This document shows, piece after piece, positions 1 through 5,374 of a stretch of 5,818 nt of DNA. A program made the position numbers and the translations under genes. Within the stretch, counting starts at the first letter, position 1. Every line of letters begins with the position of its first letter. The stretch comes from DHVE2 group archaeon (lineage in GTDB: Archaea; Thermoplasmatota; Thermoplasmata; Thermoplasmatales; Aciduliprofundaceae). The DNA lies in contig WAOZ01000199.1 in the NCBI GenBank assembly GCA_015520975.1, positions 1 to 5,818 on the forward strand. The letters are read 5' to 3'. Below the pieces are notes generated by a model, which saw only the letters and a program-made list of their open reading frames with translations, searched no databases and was not told where the DNA came from.

Positions 1-865
1 GCGTTATGTTGTATGAGTACCACTCAAAGAATGAGGTGTTGTAATTTTCCATCGCAATATCGCATTTTGTTATGTTGAACCGCACATCGTCTATTGTTTT
101 ATTTACGAAATCCACACTGTAATTCTCAGGGACCTGAAACATTAATACGCCGCTTCCGTTCATATCGTTGCCGTATCTGGTTATGTTCTGATATATCTCT
201 ATCTCCTGAATGAGCATCTCGGTGGCGTTTAAACGCGTATCTTTATATGCGCTGCTGTTGAGTATCACGGCAAACGAAAAATTCTCCAGCATGCCATAAA
301 ACGCCGCACCACTTTCATCCGCAGTATCGGTATTCTCCGGGCTTTGCGCATATCTCGGAAGCAGTGCAAAAATCTGATATGTGGCATTTTTCGTGTCGTT
401 ATCTGCGGTCTCATTCACATATCTGTACTCTGCGATGGCGTCTTTCATTTTTTCGATATTATCGAATATCGATTCGTTCAGAGATATGTTGAGCGTATCG
501 GGAAGCGAGTCCTGAATGGATAGAATCTTGAGCCCCATCGCCACATAATCTGCCGGAGATTGGATTGTTATTAACGAGGGCGTTTCGTTTGTTATGTTTT
601 CCTCGAGTTTGAGTGCGTTTAATATGTTTTCTTTGTGAAGTGCATATCCCGTTTTGCTCACGCCCACGATTATTACATTATCCCCCTCCGTCCCGAATGT
701 ATCCACGATTTTCTCATATGTTTTATAAGCATTATTTTTTAGTTCAAATCGCCCGGTATCCACACCTATTTTCATCTGGGCCGCGTAATATCCTGAGAAT
801 ATCAAACTTACGAGAATTGCGAATACCACCGCTTTAGGATACTTTGCGATGTACTCACTCAGCAC
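1..865 (-). CDS. RND/MMPL-type exporter, N-terminal part (runs off left edge)
   Basis: Translating the minus strand from a GTG at 865-863 gives 288 open codons that continue past position 1. A short cytoplasmic start is followed by one hydrophobic segment at about residues 11-28 (core AVVFAILVSLIFSGYYAA) and then a long hydrophilic region. The stretch after the membrane segment includes TFGTEGDNVIIVGV, which resembles the 'EFG ... VVVV' stretch that opens the first outer loop of archaeal RND-superfamily exporters (COG1033 type). In that family the loop is followed by further membrane helices, which would lie outside the window. The visible loop holds 17 N-x-S/T sequons, as expected for an outward-facing, N-glycosylated archaeal domain. 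GTG was chosen because no ATG lies upstream in frame and a TATA box sits about 26 bp before it. The substrate cannot be inferred. It could be another single-helix-anchored surface protein, but the N-terminal pattern favours RND. Confidence 0.72.
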   Translation of the reverse strand, partial: MLSEYIAKYPKAVVFAILVSLIFSGYYAAQMKIGVDTGRFELKNNAYKTYEKIVDTFGTEGDNVIIVGVSKTGYALHKENILNALKLEENITNETPSLITIQSPADYVAMGLKILSIQDSLPDTLNISLNESIFDNIEKMKDAIAEYRYVNETADNDTKNATYQIFALLPRYAQSPENTDTADESGAAFYGMLENFSFAVILNSSAYKDTRLNATEMLIQEIEIYQNITRYGNDMNGSGVLMFQVPENYSVDFVNKTIDDVRFNITKCDIAMENYNTSFFEWYSYNIT

Positions 866-885
866 AGAACAGATATGGTGTGCGC

Positions 886-897
886 AATATTTATAAT
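886..897 (-). promoter_or_regulatory. TATA box of the RND exporter gene, probably leaderless
   Basis: The minus strand reads ATTATAAATATT here. Its centre is about 26 bp upstream of the GTG at 865, which is the usual archaeal TATA-to-start-site distance, so the transcript would begin at or next to the start codon. No Shine-Dalgarno-like sequence precedes the GTG. The box lies in the 45-bp gap after the radical SAM gene. Confidence 0.6.
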
Positions 898-910
898 ATT
901 TGGCAACAGA

Positions 911-1969
911 TTAATTGAGTGGCACTCTTTCAACCTGCAATCTGTCCCATGTGGGATACTCCTCCACCTCGTATGCTTTCCACGGCAACTCGGATGCGAT
1001 TTCTTCAAGTATGTACGGCGATATCTCCACACGGTTTCGGCGAATGGCCATAAGATTATCCGAGATTTCGTACTGTTTTCTAAGATACTCGTAGATTTTC
1101 TGCGGTTCATCGCCTTCAATTATTCCGAGAATCAGGGTCGCATCATCGGTTAAAACCTCATAGTCTCGTTTGATGTTCTTAGCTCTTCGAAACATGCGGT
1201 TTCGCATCTGCACGCCATCTTTGTACGCTGATGAGCAGTAATGAACCACTATATCCCAGCCCATGGATACTATTTTTCTGCCTAATTCTTCGCTGCCCAG
1301 CACTGCGGAAGATATATCGTTCTTCGGCTCATAGCCTCTGCTGTTCAGCTCGCGATAGTTCGTTTCGGAGAATTCAAGTTCGTTGAGATTCACAAATACA
1401 CCCATATTCTCCGCAAATTTCACAAGTGAAATTATCTCACTCTCCTTGTCAGGGAGCACAGGGATCTCAATGCCCGCGTCCATGCCCTGCTCCATTGCCC
1501 AGTTTAGCCTTTTCTCAAATATAGAGCCTCTCATACGGTCCCACATCACGGGCGGCGGATGAAAACGAATCTCATCAAGCCCGGCATCTGCAAGTTTTTT
1601 AATGTCATCTCGACCACCGCTGGCGGTGTATAGATGTATGTGATGCTTTTCGCCAAATGTCTCTTTCAGAAGATCTATGTAATGCACAGTTCTATCTATT
1701 CTGGCGATGGGATCTCCACCAGTGATTCCTGTGCCCAGTGCGTCAATGAGCTTCGCTTCCATAATCACATCTTCATCGCTTTTAACGGGCATCTCATCGG
1801 CGAATATCACATCACGCGCCATTTTTTCGGAGCTTAGAGGACAGTAAAAACATCCTGCCGAGCAGATCCCGGTCACAAATAAAACCATCTTTGCACCGAG
1901 TGTGCACAGCTCGCAACCTTTTACCACGGACTTGGTTGATAACGAACCGAGAGGGCGCTCAATCATCAT
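911..1969 (-). CDS. Radical SAM protein, COG2108 type (PFL-activase-like), function unknown
   Basis: This 352-residue protein appears complete. The radical SAM cluster motif CSAGCFYC supplies Cys36, Cys40 and Cys43, the three ligands of the SAM-binding [4Fe-4S] cluster. The SAM-contacting glycine motif follows as GITGGDP at 81-87, then HLYTASGG (112-119) and DEIRFHPP (132-139), which fit successive strands of the partial TIM barrel. An extra CxxC (Cys19 and Cys22, in KGCELC) precedes the main motif, and a later Cys245 lies in HYCSSAYKDGVQMRNR. I recall both as typical of the archaeal family related to pyruvate formate-lyase activating enzyme (COG2108), whose substrate is not established. It should be a cytoplasmic, oxygen-sensitive enzyme. 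The start is one of two adjacent ATG codons (1969 or 1966). It stops with TAA and appears monocistronic, with its own TATA box. Confidence 0.88.
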   Translation of the reverse strand: MMIERPLGSLSTKSVVKGCELCTLGAKMVLFVTGICSAGCFYCPLSSEKMARDVIFADEMPVKSDEDVIMEAKLIDALGTGITGGDPIARIDRTVHYIDLLKETFGEKHHIHLYTASGGRDDIKKLADAGLDEIRFHPPPVMWDRMRGSIFEKRLNWAMEQGMDAGIEIPVLPDKESEIISLVKFAENMGVFVNLNELEFSETNYRELNSRGYEPKNDISSAVLGSEELGRKIVSMGWDIVVHYCSSAYKDGVQMRNRMFRRAKNIKRDYEVLTDDATLILGIIEGDEPQKIYEYLRKQYEISDNLMAIRRNRVEISPYILEEIASELPWKAYEVEEYPTWDRLQVERVPLN

Positions 1970-1989
1970 CTGCCTTCATCCTGTGATTG

Positions 1990-1997
1990 TATATAAA
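1990..1997 (-). promoter_or_regulatory. TATA box of the radical SAM gene
   Basis: The minus strand reads TTTATATA within AATTTATATACAAT. Its centre is about 25 bp before the first ATG at 1969, which predicts a transcript with almost no leader. A closer out-of-frame ATG (in CAGGATGAAGG) lies 10 bases upstream of the chosen start and would fall upstream of the predicted transcript start. Confidence 0.6.
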
Positions 1998-2046
1998 TTA
2001 TGGTGCTTGATGTCTTTGTGCTACCTTTTGAATAGCAAATATGACA

Positions 2047-2745
2047 TCACAAATTGGTCAAAGCATCCAGTGCCGATTCGACGAGCAATTCTTCCGTAGT
2101 TTTCAAATACTCGCATCCAAAGCCAGATCTCCAGGAATCTCTGTAAAGCTCATCCGATATCGCCAGCGCAACAGCCAGCTCCACATCTCTGAACTCGGCG
2201 ATGCTCATCAGCGCTGAACTCTCCATTTCAACGCCAAGAATGCCGCGTTCGGCGTATGTTTTTACTTTATCTTCCGTCTCTCTGAATAATGCATAGGTCG
2301 TCCATATTCCTCCTTTGAAGATTTTGATTTTATCTTGTTTAACTCTCCGTTTTATAGCATCCTCGAATAGAGCCAGCAATCTTCTGCTCGGTCTTGGCAC
2401 ATATTCTGGTGGCATATAATGATACCTTGTTCCCTCCTCTCGCAAAGCCTACGCAGGCAGTATTATGTCTCCAATGAGGATCGGTTCATTTATTGCTCCC
2501 GCTTCGTCTACCATCAGAAAATATTTCCCGCCAGTGGCTATGGCTGTTTCAAATGCAACCGCAGATGCCGGCGCCCCGGAATATGGTCTAACAATGCATA
2601 CTCTTTCACCCTCATACTTTCCCGTAAATACCCTAAAAACATATGTGCATTCCTCTTTTATTTCTATATTTTCCAAGACCTGCTCCGCATGCTGTGTGGC
2701 TATCGTCGTAAAAATAATGAGATATGATTCAAAGAGTTTTAAATT
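2047..2745 (-). pseudogene. Uridine phosphorylase-like nucleoside phosphorylase, interrupted by in-frame TAG and lacking a normal start
   Basis: Two pieces in one reading frame form a nucleoside phosphorylase, a cytoplasmic enzyme that splits nucleosides with phosphate in salvage. The first (TTG at 2676 to 2452) has VRPYSGAPAS, a likely phosphate-site loop, and ILIGDIILPA. The second (2448-2047) continues ALREEGTRYHYMPPEYVP, then GGIWTTYALFRET, the ribose-binding GVEMES and AISDELYRDSWRSGFG, as expected of this family. They are separated only by TAG at 2449-2451. I recall relatives reading PTWGIREEGTSYHY here, which would make this TGG to TAG. Upstream of the TTG the frame stays open and protein-like (IIFTTIATQHAEQVLEN) to a stop at 2746-2748 but offers no ATG, GTG or TTG. 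The joined product is about 230 residues, somewhat short for the family. Amber decoding (for example as pyrrolysine) is the alternative to a dead gene; a sequencing error is a third possibility. The gene ends with TGA. Confidence 0.75.
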
Positions 2746-2783
2746 TTACCCGCACGCAAAATAAAAAAAGATCGAGCAACCAC

Positions 2784-2793
2784 AAAATTTAAG
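2784..2793 (+). promoter_or_regulatory. TATA box of the TPR gene
   Basis: AAAATTTAAG is centred about 28 bp before the ATG at 2817 and predicts a leader of only a few bases. There is no clear ribosome-binding sequence between it and the ATG. It lies in the 68-bp gap (2749-2816) between the divergent TPR gene and the broken phosphorylase, a region that is AT-rich and shows no other structure I can support. Confidence 0.5.
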
Positions 2794-2816
2794 CAACCGA
2801 TGAGCATTGTTACCTT

Positions 2817-3590
2817 ATGGACGAGCAAACCGCGCTGAAATACTTCGGTCGAGAAAATTACCGTCGCGCTCTGGAAGGGTTTTTAGAGCTTCTGGAAGAG
2901 GCTAGAAAGGAAGGCGATAAGGAGAAAATCGCGCATACTTCGAATTTTGCTGCTCTGTGCCTGTATTTCCTGCATCAGCCAGAAGATGCTCTGGATTATT
3001 TCGAGATTGCGCTTAAACACACAGAAGGCGACGATAAGATGAAAGTGCAGGCAAACATCGACGAGGTGAACAGATTCGTGGAGCGCATTAAAAAAGATAT
3101 AGAGGAGATAGAAACTCGTCTTGAAAACGAGACGGATACGAAAAATAAAGGTATCCTGCTTAGCAATCTCGGATTGCTGCACTACCTAATCGGACATAGC
3201 GCAGAGGCAGAAGAGAGCCTCAAAGCCGCGGAGAAGATTTTCCGAAATTTGAACGATAGCATTGCACTCGGCGCGATTTACACCAATTTAGCACTTCTTT
3301 ACGACGATATGCGTCAGCTTGATTATCTGCACCGCGCTCTGGATATCTTCGAGGAAGAGGGGCATATAAAAGGGCAGATTGACACGCTCCATGCTCTTGC
3401 ACTTTACTATCTATTCGAGGATTCTTTCGAAGAAGCGTATTACTTTGTTAAAAAAGAACTGGCACTGCTGGATCACATCGATAACCACGAGATAAAAAAA
3501 CGCGCGTACGAGCTTGCCGCTGATCTGTGCATGGAGCTCGGAAAGGTGGATGAGGGTATGAAATTCACCGAGATGGCTTCAAAACTTTAG
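2817..3590 (+). CDS. TPR-repeat protein
   Basis: This 257-residue, almost wholly helical, charged protein has no signal peptide or membrane segment, so it is probably cytoplasmic. I see degenerate tetratricopeptide repeats at about 4-34 (ALKYFGRENYRRALEGFLEL), 37-70 (with AALCLYFLHQPEDALDYFEI), 111-145 (LSNLGLLHYLIGHSAEAEES), 148-181, 187-221 (LHALALYYLFEDSFEEAYYF) and 226-257. Each shows the small/large residue alternation and the 'A ... Y' or 'A ... F' positions of TPR helices. Residues about 80-108 (NRFVERIKKDIEEIETRLEN) form a longer charged helix that looks like a coiled-coil insert between the two repeat blocks. TPR proteins act as protein-protein scaffolds, and nothing here identifies a partner. 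The gene has its own promoter, and its TAG stop lies within the end of the convergent gene. The codon usage and repeat pattern make the reading frame certain. Confidence 0.85.
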   Translation: MDEQTALKYFGRENYRRALEGFLELLEEARKEGDKEKIAHTSNFAALCLYFLHQPEDALDYFEIALKHTEGDDKMKVQANIDEVNRFVERIKKDIEEIETRLENETDTKNKGILLSNLGLLHYLIGHSAEAEESLKAAEKIFRNLNDSIALGAIYTNLALLYDDMRQLDYLHRALDIFEEEGHIKGQIDTLHALALYYLFEDSFEEAYYFVKKELALLDHIDNHEIKKRAYELAADLCMELGKVDEGMKFTEMASKL

Positions 3591-4368
3591 CTTTATACAA
3601 TCCCTCATCTTCGAACACAAGGTCGTGTTTCATCAGAACCGCAATATTGTTTTTTATTATGTTTTCCCGCGTGTTGAAAATCAGAGCCAGCGTCTCAATA
3701 TCGATCCCGGACGATTCAAATATTGCCTCGAACACCATACGGTGGAATCTTTTAGTGAGTACCGTTGCATAAACCCGATCGAACCATATATATTCTTCGA
3801 GTTTGCGTTTTGCGTGGATCTTGGGCGGAATCTTGCCCTGCCTGAAATCTTCGATCACATTGTTATTCACCATATTAACATCGATCCTGTATCTCCCGGT
3901 ATGCGTGTACGCTACGATTCGAACCAGATAAGGAACCGTGCCCGTGGCCGGTAATGAGAAAAACTTTTCGGGAGTGAGTAGCCCTCGCGGCTCTCCGCCT
4001 GCAGTCTGGAGCGGTATGAAACGAATCATGGCTTTTTTGAAGCCGGGGTCATCAAAAATCCATTTGCTTGGCTCTATATCGCCTTCAAACACCTTTACAG
4101 AGCCCATACCGTTCCCGAGAACCCGGATCTCCTTTATCGGATCGTTGAATTCCCATTTGCCCCAGCGCTGGGGCGCTGTAAGCGATATCTCAAGAGCCAT
4201 GAATTTTCGGGCAAATATGTCATAAAAAGAGTTGCAGATTCTACCGTTAAATCGGAGCATGAGGTCAAGAAGCGGGCGGTATTTCATCTGCTTTGCTTTC
4301 AGATACTCCTGCCTGTACGCATCACCCTCCAAGCCGACGCGGTCCAAGAACTGCTCAAAGTCACTCAT
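3565..4368 (-). CDS. Conserved-type hypothetical protein with probable C-terminal winged helix (operon gene 3)
   Basis: I do not recognise this 267-residue protein. The ATG at 4368-4366 is chosen over an upstream in-frame start at 4416 because it overlaps the preceding gene's TGA as ATGA and has a G-run (4380-4376) 7 bases upstream. It is soluble. An N-terminal helical part (1-60, with YRPLLDLMLRFNGRICNSFY) is followed by a probable beta-rich middle (about 60-165) containing RFIPLQTAGGEPRGLLTPEK and PYLVRIVAYTHTGRYRIDV. The end, about 207-262, looks like a winged helix: helix, then IETLALIFNTRENIIKNNIA as the helix-turn-helix, then HDLVFEDEGLYKAKV as the wing. That would fit DNA binding or a structural protein-interaction domain. 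Translational coupling to the DUF2240-like gene suggests that the two products work together. The stop is TGA, and the last 26 bp overlap the convergent TPR gene. Confidence 0.8.
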   Translation of the reverse strand: MSDFEQFLDRVGLEGDAYRQEYLKAKQMKYRPLLDLMLRFNGRICNSFYDIFARKFMALEISLTAPQRWGKWEFNDPIKEIRVLGNGMGSVKVFEGDIEPSKWIFDDPGFKKAMIRFIPLQTAGGEPRGLLTPEKFFSLPATGTVPYLVRIVAYTHTGRYRIDVNMVNNNVIEDFRQGKIPPKIHAKRKLEEYIWFDRVYATVLTKRFHRMVFEAIFESSGIDIETLALIFNTRENIIKNNIAVLMKHDLVFEDEGLYKAKVLKPSR

Positions 4369-4856
4369 TCCATATCCCCCAGCTTCTTCTCTACGCCATC
4401 GTAAAACTTCGAACAATCAATACCTATTTCTTTGCAGTAAATCAGCGCTGCAATATCGGGAATTATGTATCTCACATCGTTGCGTATCATATTTATGGAG
4501 ATGAGAACATCCTTTCTGTTTTTACCAGTGGTTTTGCATATGTGGTCAACTATAAGCGTGAACACATCCTCAAGGGGCACATACGAATCTATATCCTCTT
4601 CGGTAACCCGGAAATCCAGAGGTATCGTTATTCCTCTGAGCGGGAATGTCGGCACATAGTATCCGTTTTTTTCCTCCAAAAGCCCTGCATCCACACATAT
4701 TGAAAAGAGTCTCTTCGCGTAATCTGCGTCTATCCAGTGTCTTCTAAGGGTGAAGATGTTCACAAAATCCCTTTCTGTGAGCTCCTTTTTGGAAGTGATA
4801 TTATACACATATGCTACAGCGTATTTCAGTCTTGATGCTCTTGAGTCCATTTGCAT
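4365..4856 (-). CDS. DUF2240-like archaeal protein (operon gene 2)
   Basis: This 163-residue soluble protein matches what I recall of archaeal family DUF2240. Its N-terminal half looks like a winged-helix fold: RDFVNIFTLRRHWIDADYAK (29-48) then CVDAGLLEEKNGYYVPTF (54-71). The 'GLLEE ... G ... PTF' turn is followed by IPLDF (78-82), the 'VPLGF'-like step I associate with the family. A helical C-terminal half follows (EDVFTLIVDHICKTTGKNRK, then IPDIAALIYCKEIGIDCSKF). No function is established for the family. The start is ATG 4856 (Met1) or ATG 4850 (Met3). GGGGTG at 4866-4861 on the minus strand lies 4 and 10 bases before these, so either is possible. The first 31 bp overlap the end of the HisA-like gene, and the TGA stop overlaps the next ATG. 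Both overlaps indicate one transcript with coupled translation. Confidence 0.8.
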   Translation of the reverse strand: MQMDSRASRLKYAVAYVYNITSKKELTERDFVNIFTLRRHWIDADYAKRLFSICVDAGLLEEKNGYYVPTFPLRGITIPLDFRVTEEDIDSYVPLEDVFTLIVDHICKTTGKNRKDVLISINMIRNDVRYIIPDIAALIYCKEIGIDCSKFYDGVEKKLGDME

Positions 4857-5374
4857 ATTGCACCCCTTCTTTGCAAATATATCTCTCCGCTCGATAACCG
4901 AACTGCAATATTTTTTGAGGTTATAACCTTTTTGCCTCCCAGAACTTGAAATCTTTTTATCATATCAAGATTGTAGGATTTCAGCGCCACATTGACAGTT
5001 AACTCCAAGATATCCTCAATTCGCGTTCTTCTGTAGAGAAGCGCATCGTTCACAACCGCCAGATCCGCACCGCTTACAAGCACATCCATAACATCGTCCA
5101 CAACACGCGGCGCGGCGTCCACCCACAGCTCAAATATCCCTGAAAGCTCGGAATACACGCCAAAATTCATCTCTCTGCTGTTGTAGAAATCCACATCAAT
5201 GAGGTGAAGAATGCTTTCCTCCTCCGCGTTTTCGACGAATTTTTCAGGTGTTAAACCATCAATTTTTCCCCGTTTCACGACATGCGTTTTTATGCAATCC
5301 ACACCGCACTTACATGCGCCGAGGTTTATTATTTTTTCTTCGAATCTTCGTGAGGATGACAAGTTAAGCACCAC
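4826..5374 (-). CDS. HisA-like (half TIM-barrel) protein, N-terminus altered by IS (operon gene 1)
   Basis: This is a 182-residue open frame. The segment SILHLIDVDFYN (54-65) followed by FELWVDAAPRVVDDVMDVLV (81-100) and SGADLAVVNDALL closely follows the beta-alpha pattern of HisA/ProFAR-isomerase-type half barrels ('LYVADLD ... VWVDAG-R ... A-LLEAGA ... VVGTE'). It may therefore belong to the archaeal HisA-related group (COG1411), of unknown function. It is shorter than a full barrel (usually about 230 residues), and its last 70 residues do not follow the pattern well. The N-terminal GACKCGVDC has three closely spaced Cys. The GTG at 5374 lies upstream of the transposase stop codon, so the first residues (about 1-10 or more) are probably IS-derived. 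The original start may have been lost, or may lie further in. It overlaps the DUF2240-like gene by 31 bp. The reading frame is good; the function is a weak inference. Confidence 0.65.
   Translation of the reverse strand: MVLNLSSSRRFEEKIINLGACKCGVDCIKTHVVKRGKIDGLTPEKFVENAEEESILHLIDVDFYNSREMNFGVYSELSGIFELWVDAAPRVVDDVMDVLVSGADLAVVNDALLYRRTRIEDILELTVNVALKSYNLDMIKRFQVLGGKKVITSKNIAVRLSSGEIYLQRRGAICKWTQEHQD
4861..4866 (-). promoter_or_regulatory. Ribosome-binding site of the DUF2240-like gene
   Basis: The minus strand reads GGGGTG, 4 bases before the ATG at 4856 and 10 before the in-frame ATG at 4850. It lies inside the coding end of the HisA-like gene. This operon gene seems to use an RBS, unlike the apparently leaderless isolated genes. 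Confidence 0.45.

Noticed and set aside
613..837. Plus-strand open frame of 74 codons
   Set aside because: It lies opposite the N-terminal part of the RND exporter, whose minus-strand frame stays open throughout and has a membrane segment, promoter and family pattern.
875..1153. Plus-strand 92-codon frame across the exporter/radical SAM gap
   Set aside because: It is mostly antisense to the C-terminus of the radical SAM protein and has no promoter or recognisable motif.
2419..2764. Two plus-strand open frames opposite the phosphorylase
   Set aside because: They are antisense to clear phosphorylase motifs, rich in Cys/Ser/Tyr with no family resemblance, and arise as shadows of the real minus-strand frame.
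2749..2816. Possible small gene starting at ATG 2807 on the minus strand, in the gap upstream of the phosphorylase
   Set aside because: It gives only about 22 residues ending in TAA, in a different frame from the phosphorylase, with no similarity to a phosphorylase N-terminus.
3588..3590. Read-through of the TPR gene's TAG (as support for amber recoding)
   Set aside because: The downstream codons are antisense to a real gene, look random (many Cys, Pro and Phe) and end after about 28 codons, so this TAG is taken as a true stop.
4369..4416. A 16-residue N-terminal extension of the winged-helix operon protein
   Set aside because: The ATG at 4368 has the ATGA coupling and an upstream G-run. 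The extension would overlap the DUF2240-like gene by about 50 bp and offers no better start signal.
4293..4703. Plus-strand 136-codon frame
   Set aside because: It is antisense to the DUF2240-like gene and the start of the following gene, with a low-complexity, non-protein-like composition.
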